A stretch of DNA of 64,000 bases from Antedon mediterranea (GCF_964355755.1 NC_092672.1:8060001-8124000), one strand, 5' to 3'. Shown: positions 1-14,702, numbered from the stretch's first letter. The notes: generated by a model from the sequence alone, not told the origin. Numbers and translations: made by a program.

Positions 1-2431
1 ATATGGGAACATTGTTGTATGTTTTTCTCGTTTGCTCAACAATTTGCTATTTGATGTTTTTGTGGATTCTTAGTGCACACGATGACCTACGACAAACGCA
101 GATCCTACCTATATAGGCCATCGCAAATCGAAAGCTGGCTATTGATAAATATCGCCCTGATACTTGTGAACTAAATCTACCTGTAATTTCTATAGATATC
201 CTTGAAATACATATTGATACAGTAAATTAAATTTACCTGTAAATTAAAAACCGACATTGTCATTGTTAATTTTTGCAATTTTTTTTCACTTTGCCCTTCA
301 AATCAATTCTTATCTAGCAAAGATGGAAATATTAAATATGAGTTGTAATTTTTATTTAATTGCTAGTAATTGGCTATTTCCTATCACCTTTCATTATCTG
401 TATTTCAAGAATGTTGCTACAATTGTATATTTATTTGTTGCCATTTTTCTTTTAAACAAAAGATTTTTATTTATCATTTATTTATTTGCCAACAAATAAA
501 AAACAGATATAAAAGGCAAAGAAATACCAAAACAGGTGCTAAACACTATCCTTTGCTGAACCAGAAACAAACAACTAAAAACAAACTATCATGATCTATA
601 ATTACAACATCTAAAGAAATTGACAAATTGAAAATATTTCAACATAAAAAAAATTGACAATAAACAGGACATGCTGTAGATTAATTTAATATGAGAATAT
701 CACACTTTGTATAAAGACAGAGATTGCCATACTTGATACAAAATAACAAGTATGTAATGTTATATTATTCATTATAAAATTGTTTCGATTATCAATCATA
801 ATTTTTGTATGGTTTTTGTTGTGATTGAAAAAAAAAAAAAATAAATAAATAAATATATCCCAAAAATCACTTTTAGAACAGTGGCAACATACTTAAATAT
901 TAGTGGTGCAATCAAATTTGGAAACTTAAGCTTCACAAAATAAAAACATTATATCACCAAAGAAATAAGAATTTAACACACACAGAAATTAATAAAATAA
1001 TAAATAAAAACAATGAATAAAAAAAATAAAAATATATGAAAAAATAATTGTAATATAATAAAATAATTAATGATAAACAATTTAAAAACTATAGCCTACA
1101 GTAGACATTCGTAGATAAAAACAACAAAGGTGTATTATGAATGGTGGACAACGATCTGCTCGTCTCACCTGAGGTGAGCCTTAAAACGGACAGGTGATAT
1201 CAACAGAAGATGCGGTTGCGTCTTGACGGCCAGCTTATATTCTGAGAAAACCATAAAGATAGGATTCCCAAGGCCTCGTTTCTTCAGCTATGTTGGTTAT
1301 AGGTTTAGAAGACAAGGGCTTATTTTAAGTTTTGACCTATCACAATCAAGTCTTTTGGGTATGGTTGGTTGGCTTAGAATGTAACTAGAGATTGTAGTAT
1401 AGACTTTAAAGTAAAACAATATATAAGTTGTAATAATGTAAAAGGTGTTCTGTATGAATCAGAATAAAAATAGTGATAGGTTCACAAAGTTTTACTTTTG
1501 ATAAAGTACAATGGGTTATACAAAGAATTTTATTCAACTTATCATAAACTTTGGTTTCATATTTAATTTGTCATAATTTTTTTTAATGCTTTCTAGGCTA
1601 ATATTTGAACTAAAATGCCACAACATAATAAATATCATAAATAAAATGTCTAATACAATAACATTATACTACACACATTTTCTTTAAAAATGTATTTAGA
1701 ATAAATGAAACTAAATTTTAAAACATTGTAAATTGAATTCATAAATAAAATATGACAAATACTGACAAACATTTTGTTGGTACAGGTTTTTTTCTATTTA
1801 TATGTTTTCTATCTTTATTTTTTTTAATTTTTGTTCTCATAGTAAATAAAATGCTTCATTAAAAATTGTCTTATGTTGTTTCTTCCTTAATCAGCAAATT
1901 TCAGCCCGCTTTATATTAATAAACTATAGACAAAACAACTGAAATTAAGTTTTGACACTTAAGCTTCTAAAAAATTAAATCTATTTTAAACTAAAATGAT
2001 AGAAAAAATTAAATATGACACCATCACTGTCATCATTATTAATTAAATTTGATATTAATACTGAATTGATGGCAAGTAATTGTATCAATTATATTTAATC
2101 TTGAATAATTAGTGTCACCTTCATGCTAATTTCAAGCCTTCCTCATCAAACATCTCATCGGAAGCATTTCAGCAGTATCTATAGCAGATATAGGGTACGA
2201 AACCTGCCGAGCGCCATGTATTCTTAATCTGGCTGCTTAGGTTCAGGTTTCCCTGAGGTAAGTCTGACAAAGCCGTGATCAAGTTGCTATTAATACATTG
2301 TGTACATTCACAACATGAGAAACATTAACAGAAAAAAAAATCATTGAATATTCATCCATCCTTTATAAGTTTATAATAAATAGGCCTACTTGTATTTTAG
2401 AAGATTTATAGAAATTAGTATATCAGGTATA
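1..2431. other. AT-rich DNA, nothing recognised
   Basis: Short open frames at 257-594 are compositionally biased (Phe, Tyr, Ile, Asn) and resemble no protein. A few A-rich runs (826-850) look like retroposon tails. Confidence 0.6.
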
Positions 2432-2645
2432 GACAAGAGATAGATGGTGTAATGATAATCGGACTAGCATGTGATAGGCATGGGTTCGAGTCCGTCGTCT
2501 GCGCCTTATTAAATGTATCCTAAGGCTAGGTACTTCACTAATATTGCTTCATCCTTCAGATGGGACGTAAAGTTGGTCCTGTGTAAGAATTTCTTAGACT
2601 ACGAAAATAGGGGATCGTTGCCTGGTAAGCTGCTCTGGCTAGTCT
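2432..2645 (+). repeat. tRNA-derived SINE
   Basis: A tRNA-like head (GATGGTGTAATGATAATCGG as box A region, GGTTCGAGTCC as a perfect box B) is followed by a body with GCTTCATCCTTCAGATGGGA and GGTCCTGTGTAAGA, then TTGCCTGGTAAGC. The head-plus-body order is that of Pol III SINEs. A body-only fragment of the same type lies at 14259-14345. Confidence 0.7.
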
Positions 2646-5600
2646 TTGTTTATATGAAAAAACATATTTTCAACTTGAAATTGGGAAAATGTATATATTT
2701 TCCTTTCTTATTATTAAATGTGATGTTTTCAATAAAGTACTGTATATCAATTATTAAACTTTCTTTTATCATAAATTATATTATTTTAGTATTCTTAAAA
2801 CAAAAGTAATGCTAAATTACTTGAATATAAAACATAACCTAAATATAACCTAGCAAATGACATATAATAAAAAAAATTACAACCAACGAGACATGAAAAC
2901 GCTACTAAAGACATATAAATAAGACGTGCTAGAAATAAACTATTATGATTGGTCGAGTGATGTCACATGTTAATTACTACTTTAGACATGGCATTATCCC
3001 ATGATTCATTGGTAAACATGATTTCTATGACAACAACTTGTAAATTAAGAATCTCGAAAGACACCGTTGAGAACGAATCTGTCGCGTACAGCAAATGCCG
3101 GACATATAAAAGTTGTCAAATCAGCCGTTTGACTACCAATATCAATTTTATTATATAAATCAACAGTCAAATTTCTGATTGCAAATAAAAATAAATCTAT
3201 CAGAGGAGCTCTGGTTATGTGGGACGACGATGTTGAGAAAACTTTTAGAAGGCTGAGATATTCGACATAAATTCCAACATACGGGCTATCTACAGTTATT
3301 GCCAATCTACGATTCCATATAATTCCAATACTTTTCTTCAGATGCGATTTAAACAAAATTTTAGCAATTAAATTAATTTAATAGAGTTCAACTGATTCTA
3401 TAATCACACAATAATATCTACAGTTTAATTAACTCTGATACAATAATTCATTCAGGTTTTTTTTTATTGGATATTATTTTGAGAATCAAAATTTGTTATA
3501 ATTATTCTCTTAAAAACTAAAACCAGATAACAATAATTCATCTTGTTGATAACAAACTTTATTTTGTATAAATGATTTCAAATCTAAGTGACATTAATGA
3601 CTAAATCTATAATTAGTAAATATAAAAATAAAAATACAAAGAAAATTAATTATAAAGAGTATTGATAGAAATAAAAGTCTAAAAAAGTTGTTTAACATTT
3701 ATTGGAATAATTTGATTTTGTTGATTTTGTTTAAATGAAAATGAGAAAAAAAATTAAATAACAAATTAAATATTCATTTATATTTTTGGTTGAAACTTTA
3801 AAAAATCATTTATAGGAATAATTTGATTGTGTGGAGTTAGATTTAAAAATTATAAAAACATCTATATCTTTTTATTTTTTTCAAAGAATGTTTAATTACA
3901 TAAGAAACAATTAACAATGAAAGAAACTAAAAAACCCAAGCCCTAACAAAATTCTTCACCTTATTGCCTTGTTTGAGGCAGACCTAGTTCTTTAGAGGTA
4001 ACCTACATATTAAGGAGTGTGTCTGAAGTGAGGTTGATGCTCTAACCCTGCTAAGCCAGAAAACGCTGCGCACATTAGCGACGATTAATAGCATAATACG
4101 CAGAAAACCATCGTAAGACTCAAAAATCAATAAACGTAGCTAGCTTGTCATAATTCATACGTCCCACCAGTAGCATCGCGCCGTCGTTAATAACATATGT
4201 GTCTTAATCTCCTATGACAAGTTTTCTCTCTCGATCATTTTTTACCTTGCTATGAAACTCGCGCACTATTCCAGGCCTTTTACAAAGTGATTTTCAAATT
4301 CCGTCGGGAGTGTGCACGGAATCAATAACTATCTATCACGCTTCCACTTAGATATGATTTCCGTTTCACTCACGTTGACGTATTCAGATGTAGTTCTAGT
4401 TTTCTGTTTGGATGGATACACTCTGATTGATTCCCGAGTTAAACGGTTCACATCAAAACTATGTAATTACTTGGAAAATTATTTTAGCATTGTTACACTT
4501 ACAGATGTAATGTTTTCTCACAAGGCAATCATGCATCATAAATGATTATACACAATCAATAAGGCGCCACGGTATCATTGCTCATTTAGCAACAACATGT
4601 AATGATCAACCCTAATAATCACTAAACAATAAAGGTATAGCGACGAATGCCGCGTGGTGAATCAAGAACGCGTCAAATGTCAATCAGTGACACCTTTTTG
4701 ATCATCTTAACGCTAAATGTGTAATGTGCGTGGATGTAGTTGAAATTATCTGGGATGAGATCAACTGTTCTTTAGAGAGAAATGTAACACCATGTTAACA
4801 ATGAACGAAAGCATATCCATAAATCAACAGAATAAAACAATTGGATAATCCTGAAATTTTCAATATAAAAATATACAATTTCTTAGCATGATTTTATTGG
4901 CCTATTATGCCACAGATCATAAATTCAAGCAATATTTAACCGATAACTACAGCAATAAAGTAAAAAGGCGTTTATCCCCTGGTAATCATTAATCTTTATA
5001 TGCAATTATTTATTTGTAATCATATGTGATTGTTTCAGGAAACAAACACATGAATCTCAAAATTCAAAAGTGTTAATTTTTAACTAGTTTCCAATTTTGT
5101 TTATTAAACATAACAATTTTTTATCATTTACTGTATTTTGTATTTTTAAATTTAATTTCATTTTAGAAGTAATTTGAATGTATAATTTTCTCATTAACTA
5201 CATTGAAAATCAGAACCTACAGTAAGTACTGAAAATGTATACAATATGAAAAAAAAATGTTCATTCCATTAAAAAACATCCTTTTGAAATTCCATTCATT
5301 CAAATAAGGAACGTCCTTATTGCATAATATTCAACTATTTGACTACATTATTTGGGAGTAAACAAAAAACAAATAAAATACTATGATGGACAGCAGCCGA
5401 ATATAGGGTAGATAGAAGACTTAGATGGTAGTTATTGCTAGAGTATTTCAGGTTTTTCTAAAATTATTTTTTTTTAAAAACAATTATCTCACAAAATGGC
5501 TGCTCTCTCTCGAAATTACCCACGAGACAGACGCAAGGTACTTACAAAAAGGGCAGGTTCTCGTTGATGTTATCAGCATCAAGAAATACTGCTTCTCATC

Positions 5601-7074
5601 AAAGTGATTTTACCATCGGATATGTTGTGGAGTCATAAGAGATTTTCAGTGCAGTTTTACGACTCGCAAATGAGCACGTTGTCAAACGTTGATGACGATT
5701 TGTCCAAATCGTAATAAAATGGAACACAGTTTTATATAACCCACATATTTTTCATGATTTGTGTGTAATATTGTGCAATAAAAATTCAGGATTAGGTTTA
5801 AAGAATATTCTATTAAAAGTTTTTACATTATCTAAAATCTGATACCAAATAATGTAAAAATTCTATTTTTATCAAAGATTCATTGAAAATAAATGAAGCT
5901 CTAAACCTTTTAATTTTATTAGGCTCAATGCTGTTACTTATATGTGAATTGTCCCCCTCCTACCTACCTAAAATATTATAATAATATTTTATTCATTTTT
6001 TTGATAGCGTTTCATAAGCTTTTAGTTTCACAAAATAATTTGCTGTTCACATTCCCATTCCAATAAATGGTGTTATCAGTCAACAACTTTGAAAAAATAA
6101 CTTGATTTTCAATAAACGATTGCTTTTCATTGGCTCATAGGTGTTTAAATAGCAACTGGATTTAATAAATATTGTTTATGTACCATTACAATTATGTACC
6201 ACACAATAAAAAAAAGATAAAAACAATTAAAATCCTGATTTTTTTCTCCTCTTATAACTACTCTTGTATCAGAAATTGAAATCATTTTTTCTAACCCTAT
6301 TTAAAAATGAAATTTTATGTGATCACTGATAAACCTTTGATGCAATTCCACTAAGAGGTGGCCGAACAGATCATAATGATGGTATTTTTATAGAAAGTTG
6401 TATGACAACAGCTGATTTATACCCTTCCCTTCCAACGTACTCCTCAGAGGACAGTATTACAACTAGACAAATTGAACTCAGCCTAGATGTACTGCAGCAG
6501 CAAATATGCATTATTCATTCCATACCTGTGTCAAACCATTTAAACATGTGTTAACTTAAAATTTACCACTATCTTCACTAACATGACAGTAACAGTGCAA
6601 ATGAGGTTAGAGAGTTTAAGTCTGCCTGTCATACTGAGAGTGTGATACAATCTGTTACCATTTTTTTTTTCATAAATAAAACTTTATTTCAAACAGTATT
6701 TTTAATATTTTAGCTGAAGATTTATAAATAAGATTATAAATAATGTCAAAATCAAACTTTAAATTGTACTGATATTATTTAATATCTGCTAATAAAGAAG
6801 GTAAGCATATATCCAGTAACAAAATTTTGAGTTTGAATCTGTAATATTCACAGTGACAAATTTTTTCACTGGGTGGGGTTAACTTAAAATTCTGTCCTTT
6901 GTGTACAATGTATCTTAAAATATTAAAAAATAAAAGAAAATGATATTGTTCCTCATAATATTTGTCTATTTATACCAAGCTTGCCTGTATAAAATGTTCC
7001 CACTAGAGAACAGAATTTTCTGAATGTTCCAAAGCGGGTAGGGGCGTTCAACTTTCTAATTTTATCTCACTTCA
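2646..7074. other. AT-rich DNA, nothing recognised
   Basis: No coding exon with plausible splice sites or conserved motif found. Open frames such as 3356-3045 (minus) and 4312-4545 (plus) are short and unlike known families. Confidence 0.55.
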
Positions 7075-7115
7075 GAGAGAAGGGCTAATGTCGGTTTATC
7101 CAGGTAAGCTACAGG
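7075..7115 (+). repeat. Dispersed repeat with GTTTATCCAGGTAAGCTA, copy 1
   Basis: AGAGAAGGGCTAATG then TCGGTTTATCCAGGTAAGCT. Further copies lie at 10531, 13651, 18692 and 19311. Each contains CAGGTAAG, a consensus 5' splice donor. Confidence 0.7.
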
Positions 7116-8279
7116 GCCTCAATAAACACCTCAACACAGTAGGCTTCACTGAGTGGTTTAGAGCACCTACCTAACTTTACCTTTTCATTATGTCAATATA
7201 TATTTATGCTTTGTTCAATTATTTCTTCAAAAGTGGTCTTTTAAACTACAAAAAAAGTTAAATATCACATATTAGCTGAGGGGGAGTGCATAAATAACTC
7301 ATAACATATTTGCACGCGTGCAAACTATGCTATAATGTGTAACAGGATCTATATAGTTGAATGTTCTAATAGCGATTGTTATGCTGACTTTTGTTGACAG
7401 TCAGAAAGGTAAAACATGCAATTGCATATCTTAAAGTAACATTACACTAATCTGGAGTAGCCGAGGAATAAATCATCAAAATCAAGTAAAAGATCGCCAG
7501 AAAGGGGGTCAGGTGTAACACCCCCTGAAAGACTGCACTAGGGGTGTTTATTCGTGGTCTTCACTCCAAAGATATGTTGGATGGTGTTAGCAGATGATTT
7601 GTCGACTGTCTATGGGAGGCATTCAAAACCATTGAAATATAGCTAGCCTATGGGAACCTATGCCATATATTTCATAAATTATGACAAGCAAACCAGTATT
7701 TATTACTGTATGTACGTTTTATTTGAGGTGTCCGAGGAAATAGTAGACAAGCATAAATATTTTTATTAGAAATGATTTTACAATTCTGGAATGTTGATGT
7801 AAACAATGGGTCCGATTCTTTCAATTTATAGCTTATGGATTATTTTTTGAGCTAAAGTGAGAAAAATTACTTGTAATGTTGTAATTGTGAATGCCCATAA
7901 TGTCCTGCATCGCTTATTTATTATATTGTTTATATGTTCTTAAACCGAAAAATGAGATCAGTACTAACATTCTTGGTGTCAATAACCGTAATTTCACATA
8001 CCCTAGTATCATGTTGAATTCCTTCATGTATAAGTATTTTTTATCATAGTTTTTATTATAACTTTATACTATTCAATTTATACTATTGTTTTTTTTGTAT
8101 TTATTTACTTTTTAAATTTTGCATTTTACTTATGTTTTTTTACTTCTTATTTTATATTCTTACTATGTATAATGTATATCTTACTCGTCATACTTGATTA
8201 TGTTTATGTATCTTTTCTGGTGGGTGAGCCTTAAAGTTCTTTGAACTTACTTGCCCACCAGTCGATCATCTTTCTTATA

Positions 8280-8700
8280 TAGGCCTATATATATATATAT
8301 ATAAATAAATAAAATAACAGCAGAAAACTTGGTTACTTCATTGTTTTAATCACTACAAATTTGTTTCGTACGACCAGCATGTAGCTGGTCGCACTCTTCA
8401 GGTGAAATATATATATGTTTGGCAGCACTTGCCAACTCATATGCTATGACTTTATCCAAATTCCTTCACTTGCACTTATGAAGGGCTAGTGTTGCCCGAA
8501 AGCTCTGCTAACTTTTCTGGCTGTTTACTTTATAGTTTTGATTTAGCTTTTCGCTTTTTGTTTTTGTATCTCCATTGAGATCCAGCCACTGATACCAACA
8601 GCATTTTCATTTTTTTCAGTAATTTGCTTTTGGATTTATATATGTTTATTGTTACTCAATTATCATATTCATTTTATGTGGAAAATCAATAAAAACAAAC
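8280..8700. repeat. Penelope-like 3' ends with hammerhead-ribozyme-like motifs
   Basis: Two opposed hairpins with flanks like a hammerhead core. On the plus strand near 8475-8511: TTATGAAGGGC, loop, GCCCGAAAGC. On the minus strand near 8405-8362: CCTGAAGAG, an ACCAGC/GCTGGT stem, CGAAACA. Penelope-like elements carry such ribozymes in their repeats, and TCCATTGAGATCCAGCCACT nearby fits such an element. No reverse transcriptase is present. An AT microsatellite lies at 8285-8303. Confidence 0.45.
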
Positions 8701-9553
8701 AAACAAACTTCTTATTAGATTGCATATATATGTTTGCTTTTTTTTAATTTAAATTGCCATATATAACGATGTATTGATTTGTCATGTTGAATTTCTTCAT
8801 AAATACTTATTTTATCATATCATAATATTGTAATATATATATATATATAGCTAACTTATTGTTAAAATATGGAATATAAATATTTGTGTTTTTTTTTCGA
8901 TTTCAACATATATAATAAAAAAAATCGATCATAAGGAATCTGTAAATAGGAAAATTAATTGAGTATGTCAAAGTTTGTTTAGAGAAAAATATATATGGCA
9001 AAAAAATCCTATTTTGTTGGAATCATGCACAGAATTTAGAAAACAGATGAAACCAAAAATGAATAATTGACTGAAAGACAGGAGGGGGTCTCAATATAAA
9101 ACATTGTTAAACATGTGTTTTATAAATTGTTAGATAGAGAGGTAGAAGTATTTAACTAGATGCTAATTATAATCAATTTTCAACGCAATAAAGGTTATGA
9201 CCCACCATCTCAATACACATCTTCTTTCAATTATACAAATAACATTCAACTTGTGAATGAGTGAGTAAATATTTATTAATAATGAAGTACATCTTCAATT
9301 TCCGTTGTAACTAGTAACCACAGTAATTGAACTTTCTACCATCTGAAAGCCCTTGAAGACATGATGAGCATCTTAACAGAGACCCCATTCAGATGCATCA
9401 ATTTCATCTGCTTTTGGTTACAAGTGCTAAACAACAACCCCAAACTGGTAATTGTATAGACAAGCTGGACCCATGGAGCAAAACTCGCAAATTATACAAA
9501 AGAAGTTACAATAGAAGAGGAGAAAAATTTGTGTAAAAAATAGTAGGTCTCTG

Positions 9554-9970
9554 AGGGCCTGTTTCTATAGAGCAGAGAATACGGTTTTGAATACTGTTCT
9601 TTTCAAGAACCGTTTTTTCTTGCCAGCAGAAATGGGTTCCCATAAAAAACCACAAAAAAGAACCGATTTCAAAAACCCCAATTGATTGCGGTCTCGGTCG
9701 CAAGAACCGTTCTGAAACCGGTTTCCGCGGAGCAATTTTTAGCTGCAACACAATCGCGGTCTCAATTTGACCCCAAAAACTGAACTCTGCAGTCTGCTGC
9801 ACTGTGACGATTGCGGTCAACTCGCAGTCATTCATAACGAACGCACATGGACGGAACCGGTTTTATTGGAGTAAAAATTGAGCTGCAACGCGATCTTTAT
9901 TTATAAACAACAGCCGAAACCGGTTTCCAAAAAGCCGTTATTTTTTTATTTTTCAATAGAAACAGGCCCT
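9554..9970. mobile_element. MITE with AGGGCCTGTTTCTAT termini
   Basis: 417 bp with perfect 15-bp TIRs (AGGGCCTGTTTCTAT and ATAGAAACAGGCCCT). Inside are repeated GAACCGG/CCGGTT and TTGCGGTC blocks in both orientations. The minus-strand reading frame across it (9835-9506) is a by-product. Confidence 0.85.
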
Positions 9971-12956
9971 GTGTATGCAATCAATTACAGAGTTTTCTTG
10001 ATGGGGTGGGGGAGTTTCTGCAAATGTTAAGCTGGAAATTGCGAGTTGTCAGTTGAAAATGTTATAAGTTAGCAATGAGAGGTGCAGGTTTGAGAATTGA
10101 AAATAAAAATATGTACCATGAACATTTAAGTAAAGTACAGTATGGGTTACTCTGGTAAATGTTTACAAAAATACCACAAACTCTTCTAAGAAAGCACATT
10201 TTTAAAAACTAAATATGCGTGAAATTGTAGGAATGATTTAATTGTTATCTCCCAGGAGTGCTAGAAAAGTGCAGTTACCTCAAAATGTCTACAAGTCTCC
10301 AGTGCAGTTAGCTACTGCAGTTAACCAACCAAGTTATAGAAAAAATAGTTTTTTATTTGTACAAAAATGACATACTTTCTAGAAAAACAAAAGAAAAGCA
10401 AGAAAAGAATGTTACCAACCCAGGTAATATAACTAGAGAGTTACAACACACAATTGGCTAATATCAGATATGAATTAAGCAAATTATTCACTTTTCAACA
10501 ACACTATCTTAATCTTAGTGGAAAATAAGGTCTTTGTTGGTTTATCCAGGTAAGTTAGGCACAAAATATACTAGACAAAAAAGAAAATTTTAGTAGACGG
10601 ATATTCTCCTTCCTATAAAGCCAGTACGGTTCCTACAGCCCTTATCCTAAATTTCCACAGTAGTAATTGTATTAAGGAAAAACTTTTTGAACAGCAGAAT
10701 ATTTACTTAGTAATAGTTCATACAAAAGAGTAGGTGCTTGATCACTATCTAAGTAACTCCACCTAAACGTTAATAATGGTATGACGATATACACTTTACA
10801 AAAATAGTAATAATATGGTTTTTTCCATATATTTGTACTTAAAAATAGAAAATCAAACAATTTAAATTTAAATTTAAATCAATCGTTAAAATAAATTATA
10901 TAGGTCAAAGTTAATTTGTTTTTAAGGAAATAATATTTATTGTTGGAAATAATCCTTAAATATTTCACAATGAGATCAATTAGGTGGTACTTACTTGACG
11001 GTTATTTAGACAACCGGACTATTTCAACAATAAAGTCCAAAGTCATTTAAAGTTTATTTTCTTATTAACGAATTATGACGGTTAATACTGGACACAAAGA
11101 AAATAGATTTCTTTGCCCATTTAAATTCATGAAAAGGACCGTTATGGTCTGATAGTATATTCATTTAGGTTGTCAGACACAGAGGGATTCAGATACTTAA
11201 CTACATTAATCAGACAGGTTTAAGGTCAATGAATATCTTGTAAGCAATATTGGTTTTACGTTTTTATTTCGCACCAGCACCTGTTGCCTCCGAGGGTTCT
11301 TCCGATTCAACGAACCAACGAGATAAAGCGAATTAAGAAACTGTATGCGATGGTAATTAAGACATGACCGACTAAGTATATTGTCTCTCGTCATCTAAGC
11401 AATATATAAGAGGATTAACTCACCACAAGAAACAATACAATAAAGATGTCCTTAAAATGAAATGGGCGGAAGAAATTTTAGACTGGGAGTAATTAATATC
11501 AAAAGACCCTTGTCCTTTCTTCTTTGATTTTTATCCGAAAAGAAAACAGTTTTTTGTTCATTTTTTTCTCTTTTTTGTACTATTGTGATTCATTTGCAGA
11601 TATTCCCGCTCAAATTCAATCGCCACATTGTTGGGAACTTGAATCTCATCCGTTAGATCCCTTAAGAAAACAAATCAATCCATCTGGATTACCTACCCGC
11701 TTTGTCATCTTGTGGATCATTTTTGGTGGGAAAATTTGTTATTAAAGGAAAATTTTATAAAACATATATTTTATACCAATGTGTAATTTGTAAGAATATA
11801 ACAACTCTATACTAGGTTACATACAATATTTTGCATTTATAACTGTAAGGAGGATATTGGTGATTTAGAATGGAATATAATCATTTTATTTTATCAATTT
11901 ATTTGCTCTAATTTATGTTATGTTAAGAAAAAAATAGGCCTACTACTACATGCAAATTAAGCATTACAATTTTAATCATCTTTAAATTGTTGTTGTTGAA
12001 TTTCTATTATTAGGAAAGTAAACAAGGGCGACAAAAATAAATGATATTTTTATTTTGACCATTATAGACGGATCACAAAATTCTTTGACAAAAAAAAACT
12101 GCCATGTAATACAACCATTGAATAGAACTATTAAATAGAAGTTTTAAAGGGCAATAGAACTGATACTGAACGTCATATGACATAGGTGTGTTATAATGGC
12201 AGCATTGGTAGAGGAAGTCTCACTGTCAAATCAATGTTTGTATCAGTATCTGCTTGGATAACCAAGGCATAAACATCTTCTTTATAAAATGAAATAGAAA
12301 CCATATTAATTGAACGCATGATTTCCTAATTATGTTTAGATAACTCTGATGTTTTTTCTAGCTCTAATATAAACTATGTACTGTAACAAACATGTAACTC
12401 ATTGTCATACCTTCTGCTCATCTCTTTATGATACTAGCTACTACAATAGTGACAAGCATACTGAAGCACCTGGTCGCTGGTGCAATGACTGCATCAAATA
12501 GGTCAATTACTCGCAACGATACACACGATCACTCTTTCATAGAGGCATTCTTATTTTTCACGTGTACTCGCGTGGAATGAAGCAGTGATAGAGTCAGTGT
12601 ATTATTGTTATTATTATTATTATCATTATATAAGTAGTTAGGTATTTTAATCAATTTACGATTCCTCTTCCTTGTTATAAAAAAAGGTGCAAAAATCTAT
12701 TTTTCATTGGACCAAAGTATACAACTTTTTACTAAAAGTTTAGATATCAATTGAAAGAAATAAAAAATACAACATTGAATACTATTAGTACTGATATATA
12801 TCTGTATATTAAATAAAATTTCAAAAGATAGATATTTGATAAGGGGTATGAAGAGTTTGACTTCCCACTCTTCCTCTAGCTCTCCCTCTCCCATTTTTTT
12901 TCCAGAAATGCTCTTTTCAAACTAGAGACCAACAGCAAGATGGTAAACATGCTTAA
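9971..12956. other. AT-rich DNA with one dispersed repeat
   Basis: Apart from the repeat at 10528 and a TTA microsatellite near 12602, I see no gene. Confidence 0.55.
10528..10566 (+). repeat. Dispersed GTTTATCCAGGTAAG repeat, copy 2
   Basis: GTCTTTGTTGGTTTATCCAG then GTAAGTTAGGCACAAAA. The AGAGAAGGGCTAATG part is eroded. Confidence 0.65.
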
Positions 12957-13080
12957 TGGTCTGTCTATACTATCAAACTTTATGTGACAAAAAAGTGTGA
13001 TGGTAGTAAATGCCAAGTATGGTAGTGATATGACATCATCCTGTCCATATATGGGCACATCACATTTTCTTGTCACATAA
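12957..13080. mobile_element. MITE, TGTCTACACTATCAAAC family, right end lost
   Basis: Left end TGTCTATACTATCAAAC, interior TATGGTAGTGATATGACATC and ATGGGCACATCACATTTTC. The right end stops at TTGTCACATAA without the terminal repeat. Confidence 0.78.
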
Positions 13081-13645
13081 CCTTAGATAAGGTTAGCTTA
13101 GCAACATGTAAAAAGTCCAGGCTACAGGCTTTTCAAAATATATCCATTTTTTTACCGTTGCGCCAGAAATTACTAAACAACTATTGCTGTTAAATAACTC
13201 CGTCATAAACAGACTAACAGACTTTGGAAATCATGTTTTTTTTTATGTTTTCATAATAATTGTAGTTATCTTTAGTTGTACATACATCAATGAAGTGTAA
13301 ATGTGTCGTTTAAGGTATTTGCTTATTTGGCAAGTGCTTTACTGTTTAATCCTAATGAGATTATGATTGAAGTGTTTATGTCAATATGGTTATTATACGA
13401 CCATAAAACACAACATAAAAAAGCATTAAATTAAAGGGAAAACCTTAGGTTTTTTAATTTGCAACAACACATAACGTTTATTAAATTTCCATTTACCGTA
13501 CTAAAAATATCCCCAAAAAAAAGCACAATGAAAATGTATAAGTATAAGGAAAAATACAGTTAAATAGAATATGATGATGTCAATGTATTGCAAGTGTGTT
13601 CAATGGTTATTACTTTCTGAGTTCTCCCCTAGGATGGGTAAACGA

Positions 13646-13680
13646 CTATGTCAGTTTATCCAGGTAAGCTAGGCACAAAT
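13646..13680 (+). repeat. Dispersed GTTTATCCAGGTAAG repeat, copy 3
   Basis: TATGTCAGTTTATCCAGGTA then AGCTAGGCACAAAT. Confidence 0.65.
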
Positions 13681-14258
13681 GAAGTCACTAAATTAAATCT
13701 CATTATGCTAATTTTAGGTATACTCATGTAAGATAAATTTTAAAATGCAATAATCATTTTTTATCAATGGGCTTTTAGGGAAATGTTACTTTTGACAGAA
13801 GATTGATGGAATGGGTTTATAATTGAGGCTACTTTAAAATTATAGAATGCTGAAAAACTATTAAGCCTATAACAAAAAAATGTACAGTAACATTACATTA
13901 TAAAACTGGGGAAATATGCACATACTATTTATATTACTCAAGAGAATATTAATATTGTGTTTTGTTAAAATAACTATAGTCAAACCCTAAAAATAATATT
14001 TTGCTTTCTTAATTATTTAACATCAATTTTAACACCTAATTTATTTGACTTAATTAAGCCCTCATTATATTGGCCTTGGACAATCTTTTTGATATTTTTC
14101 TTATGGGAACATTTATTTCCTTTCAATTTTAGAAAACACAAATATTTCACTTTTAATTTCTATATGAAAATTTGCCATAATTTTTGTTTAAATGATTTGT
14201 TATCAAAATGTTTACAATATGTGACTCATAATAAGTTGACTACAGAAATATATTTTTA

Positions 14259-14345
14259 GGCTAGATATTGCTTCACCCTTCAGATAGGATGTTAAGATGT
14301 TGGTCCCATAGAAAAACTTTAAAGAACTGCAATCTGTGTGTTGAT
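14259..14345 (+). repeat. SINE body fragment
   Basis: GGCTAGATATTGCTTCACCC then TTCAGATAGGATGTTAAGA and TTGGTCCCATAGAAA resemble the body of the SINE at 2432. No tRNA head is present. Confidence 0.6.
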
Positions 14346-14584
14346 CTGATTAGGGCATAATGTGAATTTTCAGTTTTACAATGTTTTCTTTTGTTTTGTT
14401 ATCACTTTTATTTTTCAATTTTCAATTTTTTGGTAGTATTTCTTTTATAGATAATTACAATGTATGTAGATCAGTGTTATCATCAGCACATTGTAACTAA
14501 ATCTTCCTAAAAAAATTGAAATTGCATTCGATGGATTTTTTGAAAGTTAATAAACACAACAGGACAAGGCTTATGTAAAGCTTT

Positions 14585-14702
14585 GTCTACACTATCAAAC
14601 TAGTTTGCCGGAAAAAAATGTGATATGCCTAAATATGGTAGTGATATGCCCAAATACATCAAATGTTGTTGTTGCATAAAGTTTGATAGTGTAGACAGAA
14701 GT
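14585..14702. mobile_element. MITE with TGTCTACACTATCAAAC termini
   Basis: About 118 bp. Perfect TIRs TGTCTACACTATCAAAC and GTTTGATAGTGTAGACA enclose TATGGTAGTGATATG. It is the complete reference copy of a family also seen at 12957 and 62028. Confidence 0.88.

Noticed and set aside
9506-9835. 109-codon minus-strand reading frame
   Set aside because: It lies within a MITE with perfect terminal repeats and matches no domain.
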